Shown piece after piece: positions 44,558-53,878 of a stretch of 64,000 nucleotides of DNA. Numbering within the stretch: position 1 is the stretch's first letter; each line of letters starts with the position of its first letter. The position numbers were made by a program, and so were the translations under genes. The notes beneath the pieces were generated by a model. The model saw only the letters and a list, made by a program, of their open reading frames with translations, searched no databases and was not told where the DNA came from. The DNA comes from Edaphochlamys debaryana (taxonomy: Eukaryota > Chlorophyta > Chlorophyceae > Chlamydomonadales): the NCBI GenBank assembly GCA_016858145.1, contig JAEHOE010000020.1, positions 1,144,590-1,208,589 of the forward strand, in the 5' to 3' direction.

Positions 44558-46162
44558 ATGTCGGCGGCCGCGGCCCGGTCCGCGTGGGCCAGAGGCCCAG
44601 CTCCGCTCAAAGTAGAGTACTCGCTGACCACCCCCTTGAACCGCGAGCGACGCACTCGCGCGAACCTGACCGGCCACATCAATGGCTTCTCCGCAGCAGA
44701 ACTCGGAAAGAAAGATACCCTGGACCTAGTGAAACTGGCAATTAGCGACATCACGGATGAGCTCAAGAACGCTGGCCCGAAGGCCGTTCAGCAATTCGGC
44801 GGCATCCGATTCACGGACCTTAGCACAGCGGACCCCGACGCCCCAGCCGCCTGCCTGGCCACCATCACGCTGGCCCTGAGCGATGCTGGGCAGGCGAAGC
44901 TCAAGAGCATGCTGGCCGCGGTGGCCGACTACGCCGGCGACAGCGTGTTCCAAACCCCCGCCATCCTCTCTGGCCCCCCCACCGCCCCCTCCTACATCCC
45001 CGAGGTGGACTGGACGGTTGAGTGGACCGAGGACCTCATCGCCATCGACTCCTACGGCTGGCCGACCGAGTTCGGTGAACTGAACGTGCGAGAGGTGACC
45101 CGCTTCACCCTGGGCTCCCTCCCTGCGCGCGTGGCAACGCACGTGGACGGCTGCTCGGCCCTGGAGTCGGGAGACCGCTGCATCCTGTACTTCCCGGCGG
45201 GCACGAAGCTCCCGGGAAACCTGAACGAGCCCCCTCCGGCCTCGGGCCGGAAAGAGCGGGAGGACTGGACCAAGTACCTGGACGGGTCGAAGACCAACGA
45301 CCCCACCTTCACGCTGCGGTGCCGCCCCCTGCACCGGGGCAACTACGACCGCGCCTTCCGCAATGGCGCCCTCAAGCACGAGGCGTACAGCAACAGCAAG
45401 CAGCGGCACCAGCCGCCGGAGTCGGAGGACGCCGAGGACCCGTACATCGGCCCCTGGGCGGATGACGTGGACGCGGCTGAGGCTGAGGTGGCAGCCGCAG
45501 CGGCCGCCGCCGCAGCAGCAGCAGCAGCAGGAGCGGCCGTACAGGAGGAGGAGGCAGAGGGCTCGGGGGAGACCGGGGGCGGCGGCGCACCTGCGGCCAG
45601 CACCGAGACTGTGGGGGTGGCGGCTGAGGAGCAGGAGGCGGACTCCACCGCTGCCGTGGAGTCGCACCCCGAGGGCACCGACAGCGAGGGCGGCGAGAGG
45701 GCGGCGGAAGGGGGCGAGGGACTGGGGGCGGACGAGGCGGACCCAGCCGCCCACGAGGAGCCAGCGGGAGCCGACGGGCAGGCAGACTTGGGCTGCGCGC
45801 CCAACGCCGCGGCTGGGGCGGGAGACGACGGCCAGCTGCCGCCGGGCCTGCTGCGTGCCGCCGCCGCCGTGGACCCGGAGGGCGACGACGAGCAGATCAC
45901 GGCGCTGGCGGCCCTAGCGCTACCCCAGCGGGGCGGAGCGGGCAGGGGCCGCGGCCCTGCACGGGGCGGGGCCACAGGCCGCCTCAGCGGCAAGAACGGC
46001 AGGGGCGGCGGCAGCACCGGCTCGAGCCCCCCTGGGAAAAAGACGAGGGTGCCGCTGCCCTCGGAGACGGACCTGGACGACGCTGGTGGAGGCCACGCCA
46101 TCCCGGCGCGCCGCTCCCTCGCCGCCAGCTGGGCGGAGGTGGCTTCGGGCGACCTCATCTAA
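44558..46162 (+). CDS. LINE ORF1 protein
   Basis: The ORF gives 534 aa without a CCHC zinc knuckle. The first 290 residues form a compact region (for example KKDTLDLVKLAISDITDELK, VDWTVEWTEDLIAIDSYGWP, ESGDRCILYFPAGTKLPGN). Next come an alanine run, a long acidic Glu/Gly/Ala stretch and a basic Gly/Arg segment (RGGAGRGRGPARGGATGR) suited to RNA binding. It probably packages the element RNA. The stop codon TAA is followed directly by the ATG of ORF2, which suggests termination-reinitiation. The family of the N-terminal domain was not recognised. Confidence 0.75.
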   Translation: MSAAAARSAWARGPAPLKVEYSLTTPLNRERRTRANLTGHINGFSAAELGKKDTLDLVKLAISDITDELKNAGPKAVQQFGGIRFTDLSTADPDAPAACLATITLALSDAGQAKLKSMLAAVADYAGDSVFQTPAILSGPPTAPSYIPEVDWTVEWTEDLIAIDSYGWPTEFGELNVREVTRFTLGSLPARVATHVDGCSALESGDRCILYFPAGTKLPGNLNEPPPASGRKEREDWTKYLDGSKTNDPTFTLRCRPLHRGNYDRAFRNGALKHEAYSNSKQRHQPPESEDAEDPYIGPWADDVDAAEAEVAAAAAAAAAAAAAGAAVQEEEAEGSGETGGGGAPAASTETVGVAAEEQEADSTAAVESHPEGTDSEGGERAAEGGEGLGADEADPAAHEEPAGADGQADLGCAPNAAAGAGDDGQLPPGLLRAAAAVDPEGDDEQITALAALALPQRGGAGRGRGPARGGATGRLSGKNGRGGGSTGSSPPGKKTRVPLPSETDLDDAGGGHAIPARRSLAASWAEVASGDLI

Positions 46163-49100
46163 ATGCCCGGGCGCCACCCTCGGGAGCGAGCGGGACTCCC
46201 ACCGCTCAGGGTCGCAACCCACAACGTACGAGGCATCTTGGGGGGTGGAAACCGTCAGCTGGATCGCCTTACCGCCCTCATGCAGCAGTGGGCGAGGCAG
46301 CGGCTTGACGTAGTATGTTTACAAGAGACTAAGCTCCCAGCAGCGCAGACCAACTGGGTGCAGACCCAGATGAGCGTCATTGCAGCCCAGCTCCACGTGG
46401 GCGACTGGCAATCCTTTTGGTCGCCGGCAGGCCAGGGGCCACGGGGCGGCCCAGCCGGCGGCGTCGCCATCCTGATACGTAAAGCCTTGATAACTGGAGG
46501 AGCTCTACAAGTGCCTGTGGCTCCTTCAACGACCGACACAGAGGGCCGACTTGTGCAGCTGCCAGTACGATGGGGTGGCCACAGCTTCACGCTGACCTGC
46601 GCCTACCTTCCTTCCGCCAACCCTTCAGCTCAACGTTGCTTTATTGAGACTGTCCTCGGCCCCAGTCTGTCAGCCACGAGCACCCACCTCCTAGCAGCCG
46701 ACTTCAACTTCGTCCCCAACCCCGCCCTGGACAGCATCTCGGCGCATGGGCGCCCCGACGATGCCGCCACCACAGCAACTTTCTCCACCTTCTGCCCAGG
46801 CCTCGTTGACGTCTATCGTGCCCTTCACCCCGAGCAGCGCGCATACACGTTCACCAACGGCGCCAGCGCCGCCCGCCTCGACCGCCTTCTCGCCTCCAGT
46901 CCCCTGGCGGCCCACGTGCCCACCTGCCGCGTGGAGTCAGGCCGCCCCTCTGACCACCGGCTGGTTTACATCTACATCAACCCCCTTGATACGGCACGGC
47001 CCCCCGGGCGGGGCCTCCCAAGAGCCCGCCTCCACTTCTTGGATCACCCCGACCTGCGAGACCAGTTTGGCGACTGGCTTATACAAGCGAGTGCCGCACG
47101 CCCAACCACGCCCGCCGAGTGCCTGCAGTGGTGGACCCGCTTCAAGCGCTCCCTCCTCATCCGCTGCAACCGACTCAACCGTATGGCCCGCCAGCGCCGC
47201 CAGCAGGCAACTGCAGAAGCAGAGGCGGCTGCCCAAGCAGAAGCCGCAGCATTTGCAGCCATAGCAGCGGGCGACCTCAGCGCCGCGTCAGCAGCGGCCG
47301 CCGCGCGCGCAGCTGCCGCCGCCGCCAGCCTCCGCGCCGCAGCACCATGGGCCCGCCGCGCACGTCAAGCCTGGCTCCGGACTGGGGAGCGCCCCTGCCC
47401 AGCCATCACACGACTAATCCGCCCCGTCTCAGGTGGCTGCGTCATACGACAGCTTCAGCGCCCTGACGGGTCCCAGGCAACCAATCCCGAAGAGTTACCT
47501 GAGGTGATGGCAGAGTTCTGGAGCAGAGTCAGCACAGCCGCAGCTGCCGACCCAGAAGCCCGCGCACAGGTCTTACACGCCCTACGTGCAGCCGGCAACC
47601 GCTGCCCGCCGAGCCGTGTAGCCGAGATGGGGGCAGCGGAGGTTCTGGCAAAGGAGGTAGCCACAGCTATTGCCGGCACCCGGCCCGGAACTGCCCCCGG
47701 CGCAGATGGCATCCCCATGGATCTCTACAAGGCGTACGCAGCACAGCTAACCCCTATCCTCGTTGACGTCTTCACCGCCATTGGGACCACCGAGTCGACC
47801 CCAGCAGGCTTTCTGGACGCAGTGATCTCGTGCTTTCACAAGGGCGGGGACCCAGCTGTCGCCGCCATGTACCGCCCAATCGCCCTCCTGGACACGGACT
47901 ACCGCCTCCTTGCCCGCGTCCTCGCCCGCCGCCTCCTCCCCGCCTTCGTGGAGGCCATTGACAACGAGCAGACCGCCTTCCTCACCCTTCGCCTCATCTC
48001 CGACAACATCCTCCTCATGCAGCTGCTCGCTGAGTCCTTGCGCAAATCAGGCGAGTCGGGCCTCATAGCCTTCCTCGACTTCCACAAAGCGTACGACACT
48101 GTGGACAGGCCGTTCCTCCTCGCCTGCCTGGATGCTCTGGGGGTTGGCGATGGCTTTCTTAGATGGGTCAGACTGATCTACACGGGCACCAGATCGGCTG
48201 CCTTGGTCAACGGTCAGCTTTCCAGCTATAAGGCAGTTACAGCTGGGGTACGACAGGGCTGCCCGCTGGCCCCCCTTCTCTACCTGGCCCCCGGACAAGC
48301 CCTGCTCTCCTTCCTCAAGCGACTTGAACTGGGGTTCGCCCTAGCCAACACGCGCCTGACAGCCAGCCAGTATGCAGATGACTACGGACAGATCCTGCGA
48401 TCCACCGCCCTCGTCTCCGCCCTGATGAGCGCCATGGACACCTTCGCAGCAGCGTCAGGCCAACGCCTCAACGTGGGAAAGTGCGAGCTCCTCCGCATCG
48501 GCACGCCGCCGCCCCCGGCCCTCCAGCAGCATCCCCCCCCCGGACCCCAGGCTGCGGAGCAGGCTGCCGGCCTCCACCTCGCCGCCTCTGCACGCACCCT
48601 TGGCGTCACGTTCTCCACACAACCAACGGCGGCCACTCCCCTCCCTCCCCCCCTGCTGGACAAGTTCCTCAGCCGCCTGACTCTGATCGCGAGGATGGGC
48701 CTCTCAGCCTTCGGCGTTGCCTCATGCCTGTCCGCCTACGGCCTGGGCACCCTCCTCTACCACTGCCAGCACAACGGCCTACCCCCTCGTACCACGACAG
48801 AGCACCTAGTGGGCACGGTGGCGGCCCTGACCGACCGCAACATGACGCCTGCTCGATACAGGGACAACCCCAACGCACTGCCCGCAGGAGCACCCACGAG
48901 CTGCATGTACCTCTCCCCGGCAGTTGGCGGCTTTGGCCTGCTCCCCCTCGTCGAGCACACTGGCGCCAGGCACGCGAGTGCGGCAGTCCGTGGCATTCTG
49001 GGCGCCTGCGGCCTCCTCCGCTACCGCCCGCCGTGGACCGCGCCGCTCGTCTCCCTGCTCCGCTCAACCCACCCAGCAGCACACCCGCTCTGCCTCCTGA

Positions 49101-50416
49101 CAATGCGGCGCCCGACCTCGTCGATCGGTCTCCGCATCTTGGGGGCCACAGTCCAACGCGCAACCTCACCAGCACTGGTGCGCGTGGCAGGCGCGCTAGC
49201 GCTGCTGCCCCGGGCCCAAGTGATTGCTCCCATGCCAGCCGGAGCCTGGGTCTACAATGCACCGCTTTGGGGCAACCCAGCCCTGCCCGTGGGGAACATC
49301 GACAACAACGCCCCAAGCTGGGGCCTCGAAGGCGAGTTCACAGATCTGTTCGCGGTTCCGGGACTGCGGACAGTAGGCACGGCAGTCCGCTGCCTAGATG
49401 AGCTTGAGCGCATCCGAGGGATGCACGGGCTGGAGGGCAGCATAGGTCGGGCTCTCGCACGGGCGAGGGCCCAGATCAACAGGTCATATACCGAAAGGGT
49501 AGTACAGAGCATTTTGGGCACGCAGGTGGGAGCACTCCCGCAAGCACTCCGCAATGGACTAGACATGGGACAGCGCCTGGGCGCGCTTATTAGCCGGCTC
49601 CCGGCCGGGTGGGCCGAAGCAGCACGGGGGGTGGACGATCAGGCGGCCGCCCCAGGGGAAGAAGAGGCTTGGGCGAACATTGCCAGGGGCATAGGCTGGG
49701 AGGACGTCAGCTTGGCAAAGATGACAGTTAGCCTGGCCACGCACTTGCAATTGGGACCGGCTCGGGTTAAGCTAGCACGGAAGCATGCACTTTACATTCA
49801 GGAGGCGTACGGCACAGACACGGCATCAGCAGAAGCAGTGGCAAGTCTGAAAGCGGTTTGGCCGAGGTTGTGGGGCATTAAGTGGGATCCGGGCAATAAA
49901 GAGCCCTTGTGGAGGCTGGCGATGGATGGCTTCCCGGGATTTGGCATGCACCGGAGCCAGTTAGGAACTGAGAACGTGGCGAGGTGTCCGTGTGGGCGGG
50001 CCATGGAGCAAGGCGATCGGCTCCACCATTTCAGGTATTGTCCAGCCGCTGTGGCTGTTCGTATGCGCCTCAGTCATGGTATTGGCAGGGCGGTGAAACG
50101 ACACGAGGTGTGGCTTGCTGTGCCCCCAGAGGGCACCGGGATTCATGCGCGAGTGTGGGACGTGGTGTGTCTGGCCGCGATATGCGCGATGGACCGGGCC
50201 AGAAGGTACAAGTATGCGCACAGGGACGCTCAGGACCACTCCTTGATGATGGCACAGGCTTTAGCAGTAGCACGAGGCGAGTTTGAGGGCCGTTTGCAGT
50301 GTTTTGCGGAGGTTGGGCTCACGCACAGGGGCTGGGATGAGGTCCCAACCGACCACCCTTTCCTAGCGGCCAGGGCGGACGGATCAGTGCAGTATGCAGG
50401 CCCGGACGCCCCTTGA
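46163..50416 (+). CDS. LINE ORF2: APE endonuclease and reverse transcriptase
   Basis: The ORF gives 1417 aa. The exonuclease-endonuclease-phosphatase domain opens with VATHNVRGILGGGNRQ (about residue 18), carries the catalytic QETK, ADFNF, and SDHRLVYIYI near residue 258. An Ala-rich helical linker follows. The reverse transcriptase shows GADGIPMDLYKAY, RPIALLDTDYRLLARVLARR, AFLDFHKAYDTVDR (first catalytic Asp), GVRQGCPLAP and the active-site box SQYADDYGQIL. The C-terminal region has CPCGRAMEQGDRLHHFRYCP, a zf-RVT-like Cys/His motif near residue 1273. Every catalytic block is present, so the protein could be active. No RNase H domain was recognised. Confidence 0.9.
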   Translation: MPGRHPRERAGLPPLRVATHNVRGILGGGNRQLDRLTALMQQWARQRLDVVCLQETKLPAAQTNWVQTQMSVIAAQLHVGDWQSFWSPAGQGPRGGPAGGVAILIRKALITGGALQVPVAPSTTDTEGRLVQLPVRWGGHSFTLTCAYLPSANPSAQRCFIETVLGPSLSATSTHLLAADFNFVPNPALDSISAHGRPDDAATTATFSTFCPGLVDVYRALHPEQRAYTFTNGASAARLDRLLASSPLAAHVPTCRVESGRPSDHRLVYIYINPLDTARPPGRGLPRARLHFLDHPDLRDQFGDWLIQASAARPTTPAECLQWWTRFKRSLLIRCNRLNRMARQRRQQATAEAEAAAQAEAAAFAAIAAGDLSAASAAAAARAAAAAASLRAAAPWARRARQAWLRTGERPCPAITRLIRPVSGGCVIRQLQRPDGSQATNPEELPEVMAEFWSRVSTAAAADPEARAQVLHALRAAGNRCPPSRVAEMGAAEVLAKEVATAIAGTRPGTAPGADGIPMDLYKAYAAQLTPILVDVFTAIGTTESTPAGFLDAVISCFHKGGDPAVAAMYRPIALLDTDYRLLARVLARRLLPAFVEAIDNEQTAFLTLRLISDNILLMQLLAESLRKSGESGLIAFLDFHKAYDTVDRPFLLACLDALGVGDGFLRWVRLIYTGTRSAALVNGQLSSYKAVTAGVRQGCPLAPLLYLAPGQALLSFLKRLELGFALANTRLTASQYADDYGQILRSTALVSALMSAMDTFAAASGQRLNVGKCELLRIGTPPPPALQQHPPPGPQAAEQAAGLHLAASARTLGVTFSTQPTAATPLPPPLLDKFLSRLTLIARMGLSAFGVASCLSAYGLGTLLYHCQHNGLPPRTTTEHLVGTVAALTDRNMTPARYRDNPNALPAGAPTSCMYLSPAVGGFGLLPLVEHTGARHASAAVRGILGACGLLRYRPPWTAPLVSLLRSTHPAAHPLCLLTMRRPTSSIGLRILGATVQRATSPALVRVAGALALLPRAQVIAPMPAGAWVYNAPLWGNPALPVGNIDNNAPSWGLEGEFTDLFAVPGLRTVGTAVRCLDELERIRGMHGLEGSIGRALARARAQINRSYTERVVQSILGTQVGALPQALRNGLDMGQRLGALISRLPAGWAEAARGVDDQAAAPGEEEAWANIARGIGWEDVSLAKMTVSLATHLQLGPARVKLARKHALYIQEAYGTDTASAEAVASLKAVWPRLWGIKWDPGNKEPLWRLAMDGFPGFGMHRSQLGTENVARCPCGRAMEQGDRLHHFRYCPAAVAVRMRLSHGIGRAVKRHEVWLAVPPEGTGIHARVWDVVCLAAICAMDRARRYKYAHRDAQDHSLMMAQALAVARGEFEGRLQCFAEVGLTHRGWDEVPTDHPFLAARADGSVQYAGPDAP

Positions 50417-50431
50417 TGGAGGCGGGGCACA

Positions 50432-50632
50432 CCCTGCGGCGCATAACAAACGGGAGGGAGCCGCAGGGGGGGGGGGGGGTTCGCCCGGCGGCGCATAACA
50501 AACGGGAGGGAGCCGCAGGGCAGGGGCGGGGACCGGGTGAGCTACACGTGGCGTTTGATGGGATGTGCACCTTGCGGAAAGGGGACATAGTCCTCTGCGG
50601 CGCATAACAAACGGGAGGGAGCCGCAGAGTGG
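50432..50632 (+). repeat. Three hairpin-forming repeats in the LINE 3' end
   Basis: The core GGCGCATAACAAACGGGA, followed by GGGAGCCGCAG, occurs at about 50435-50467, 50487-50520 and 50594-50628. In each copy the flanks pair: CCCTGCGGC with GCCGCAGGG in copy 1, GCCCGGCGGC with GCCGCAGGGC (one mismatch) in copy 2, and CTCTGCGGC with GCCGCAGAG in copy 3. The loop is constant. A role as the reverse-transcriptase recognition structure is inferred from other LINEs. Confidence 0.8.
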
Positions 50633-50640
50633 GAGTGAAT

Positions 50641-51575
50641 GTGGGGTCGGGAGAGCCAGGATCGAGAGGTGTACGGCCAACAGTGTGAGCACATGATGAA
50701 CGGTGAACGGTTACTGGTAGGAGGCGCGGCCGAGGAGGGGCCATCGATACACGTTGAGCATGGTCATTGCGTGCCAAGGACTAAGGTGGGACCTGAGTGT
50801 GGTCAGTGCAAGTTATGACAGGGACTTGCGTTCTGGCTTGCAGGGGGCAAGCCCGTGAGGTGGGTCGCTTGGCCCCAGCGTCCAGCGCTGTGACCCCAGG
50901 GGGGTCCTTCATTGTAAACACCGAGGACTGCCCATTGCCTGAGTACCAGGCCCAAGCCCGCTGTCACGGCTAGGTCAAGCTGCTGCCCGGTGTGACCGGT
51001 CCCACGGCTCTCACGCTCTGCAATGAAGAAGTGGAGCTTGTTCCCAGAGGGGCACGCACCAGGCAGGGGCGCCGCGAGGCCGTGGGGCCTCCACAGCACC
51101 GAGGCCTGGGTCCTCCACCACTGGGCCGAGTGGGCCCCCGACGCCCGACCACCACCACGGTTACCAGGCAACCGCTCAGCGCCTGACCGGCTTTCCCGCC
51201 GCGCCAATGTTTCCCTGGCTTGCGCAAGCACCACCTACCAAACACAAGCGAGAACAGTAGGGTGAGCAGCAAACATCTACGGTAGGTTCAAGTGCCAAGG
51301 CAGGCAAGGGAACCCGCCACCACCACCACCATACACACTCGAGGACAAGGGAACCCGGCTTCGTCTGAGGCCCCGCCTAGGCTCTGCCGCAGCACCCCTC
51401 AAACCCTCAGCTGCTAGGGTCCCCGTTCATCGGCGACGCCAACAAACCACGGCACTAAGCTCCATCGTCGACGCCTGACTTACGAAACAAGCGCCCGCCA
51501 TGCCAGCTCATCGGGCTCCCTTTCAACGCTCATAGAAGCCCCTCCCCCCCACGCAACCCTTCTCCGCAGCGCCCC
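50641..51575. other. Intergenic spacer with dispersed repeat copy 2
   Basis: The sequence between the LINE hairpins and the DHHC stop. The repeat at 50835-50930 is the only structured feature; the LINE tail may extend to about 50.8 kb. Confidence 0.45.
50835..50930. repeat. Dispersed repeat copy 2 with hairpin
   Basis: GGCTTGC-AGGGG-GCAAGCC at 50835-50853 and CCGAGGACTG 66 bp later match the repeat near 21.7 kb, with differences confined to the loop and spacer. Confidence 0.6.
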
Positions 51576-53304
51576 TCAGCTGCAGCAGCTGTAGTACTCG
51601 TTGTGCACCGCCCGCGCCACCCACGCATTGCCCCGCTGCGCCCAGCCGCCCGCCAGCAGCCACGCCGGCCGCAGCCCGCACAGCAGCCAGCAGGCGTTCT
51701 GCGCCACACGGCCCGGCGTGAGCGGCTGCGCCAGGCGCCACGGGTCCACGCCCATGCCTGCCCCTGCCCCTGCCCCTGCGCCACTGCTACCGGCTACCGG
51801 CACTACCCCGCCGCCTGCCCCTTCCCCGACCCTATCCCCACCCCCGCCAACGCCCCCTCTTCCTGCCCCTTCCCCTCGCTCTGCCCCAGTCCCTCCCCCT
51901 GCGGCCCCGTTCGTCGCCCCCTCCCCGCTCCTCTGTTGCTGCCCCTCCTCTTGCTCCTGCTCCTGCTGCTGCGGCTGCCTCCGGCCGCGCGAAGCCGCGG
52001 AGCGCGCACGCACGCGCTTGAGGATCTGGCGGCTGGTCTGACCTGTGAGTACGAACATGGTGTGCGATGCCAGCAGCGCCATCAGCAGTACGGCAAAGGC
52101 CCCCAGTCCGACAAGCAGGGCGTAGGCCCAGCTGCGCCCCCCGCGGCCGCCCTCCCGGCCGCAGGCGCTGAGGGCGTAGTGGAAGCCTAGGAGCACGGTC
52201 ACCACCTGGGTCGGGTGACGGGGGGGGGCCGGGTGAGGGGAGGGGAGGGGAGGATGGGGAACGATAGGCGGGGGACAGGGTCGGCGCAGGCGCGGCAGGT
52301 GGGCCCAGGAGGACCTGGACGAACTGGATCGATAATGAGGTGTGAGGGGAGGGGACGGCAAGGGAGGGGGGGCTGGCACGCCAGGTGGAGCGCACAGGGG
52401 AGGGAGGGTGGTGCGGGGTAGAGGAGCAGGGCCCGAGGCGGACGACGGCAGCGACCTTTTATGTGAGGGATAGGAGAGGGCGGGGGCAGGCAAGGATGGT
52501 GCGCAGATGATGTGGGTCGGGGCCCTGGGCCGCGGTGCCCTGGGCAAATGCGCAGCCCTGGAAGCCTTGCAAGGATTCATTTGGTGCGTCGCTATCGTGT
52601 GCACAAGGATAGCGTTCCAGCCCTCTTGTACGGAAGGGAAGCAGTCGACCCTTGCGATGGGCTTCCCCGGCCCTCCACCCCCCTCTAAGCCAGGCTGCAG
52701 CCCCTGACACCGCGTCAAGCCCAGGAGCTGAACCCACCGACCCCTAGTCTCTCCCCACCCCAGCGCACCCCCGCACCTGCATGAATAGGAACCGTACGAA
52801 CAGGTGGTGATTGGCTCGTCCCACGCACGTGCCGAGCCACGTGCAGTGGTGGTCAAAGCCGTCCACACATCGCCGGCAGTAGCGACAGTGCACTGTGTGG
52901 ACCTCGCGCTGGAGCGCACCACACTCCGTGCACAAGCTCGGTACGGCCAGCACCCCGCCGGGGAGGTAGGACGTAGGGCGATAGGCTGAGTAGGGAGGGT
53001 GGTGTGGGCCGGCGGGATGGTGCGGGCCGGCATGCTCGGCATCGTGCCCGGCCTTCGCCACCTCCGGGTCAAACTTGGGCGCGAAAGGGTCTGACCATCG
53101 TACAGCGTAAGCTGTAGCCGCGAGGAGCGGAAGGGTTGCGCAGACGAGCATCCACCGCGCTTGCAGCTCCGCAGCTGTCCCGACGACCAAATCACTTGGG
53201 AGTAGGAGCAGAAGGCCCAGGCCAGCCGCGTGGCCCAGCCACCATATCCACTCGGCAAGCCGCTCCTGCTCCGAGTTCGCGAGGCTGCATCGCCATGTGG
53301 CCAT
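51576..53304 (-). CDS. DHHC-type protein S-acyltransferase
   Basis: Two exons (52777-53304, 51576-52205) close at 385 aa. Two membrane helices precede the Cys-rich domain ([20 protein letters not shown] and [18 protein letters not shown]). The zinc-binding/catalytic domain runs from [19 protein letters not shown] to [17 protein letters not shown], with DHHC at about 151-154. Two further helices follow after the intron ([33 protein letters not shown]). Family members attach palmitate to cysteines of target proteins in Golgi or other membranes. The usual TTxE motif after the last helix appears as TGQTSRQ, without the Glu. A Gln/Glu and Gly-rich insert precedes the C-terminal block [17 protein letters not shown], which resembles the aromatic-containing PaCCT motif. 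The gene faces away from MECR. Confidence 0.88.
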
Positions 53305-53878
53305 AAAGCTCGGGCTTCCTTTCTGGCCCTAGCCAAGGTTGGTGGCAATATTCGGCATAATTTAGTCGCTAGCTTGTCTCGAGCTATTCAGGGCTCAGGA
53401 AGGGGCTCGTGCCAAACCAGTGTGCACACCGCCGTACGCCGTACAGGATGTCGTGCATCTTTCACGGGCTCCCATGCAGACAGGTCTGAGGCGCTGGGGG
53501 CTTTGTGGGGCAGTGGCAAGGTGCCGGTGCAGGCCTCGGAGGTCCGTAAGTTTCGCGGCGGGGTGAACTCGGGGGCTGCCAACGTTGTCGCCATAGTTCG
53601 TGCCCCCAACCCACGCGTCACCGCAGCGGCCCCGTGACAGCAAATATGCTGTGAGCTCCCAAACTCACCGCCAGGTGCATGTCGTTGCTGCATGCGCTGA
53701 GCGCACATAAACACCTGAGCCCTGTAACCCGCTCATATCGAAGACACGCAACCAGACCTCGGTGGTAACGCACCTCGCCCAAGGACATCCTTTGCACCTG
53801 CGCATTTCGACTTGGTCCAACGCACCGATTCGACTCAGCCGGCCAGTCGCGCGGACTGATCGCGAGCTGCGACCTTCC
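53305..53878. promoter_or_regulatory. Divergent promoter region between DHHC and MECR genes
   Basis: The 574 bp separate the start codons of two oppositely oriented genes and so must contain both promoters. A palindromic GCCGTACGCCGTAC cluster is near 53430. No core promoter element was recognised. Confidence 0.55.

Larger units (their letters stand above)
44450..50640 (+). mobile_element. Non-LTR retrotransposon (LINE, APE/RT type), apparently intact
   Basis: Two adjacent uninterrupted ORFs (44558-46162 and 46163-50416) with apurinic-type endonuclease, reverse transcriptase and a C-terminal Cys/His motif identify a LINE. Just upstream of ORF1 lies an ACAGACTCG-type mini-repeat (about 44450-44510), and downstream lies a hairpin array (50432-50632). 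Neither ORF is broken, so the copy may be young. Outer ends are approximate; no target-site duplication or poly(A) tail was identified. An L1-like affiliation is likely but needs a tree. Confidence 0.85.

Noticed and set aside
50432..50632. Three evenly built repeats that could suggest a CRISPR array
   Set aside because: The spacing is unequal, there is no cas gene, the genome is eukaryotic, and the repeats lie in the LINE 3' end with hairpin covariation.
50319..50777. Minus-strand frame with repeated LRLPPVCYAPQ peptides
   Set aside because: The repeats are the antisense reading of the LINE 3' hairpins. No other coding evidence exists.
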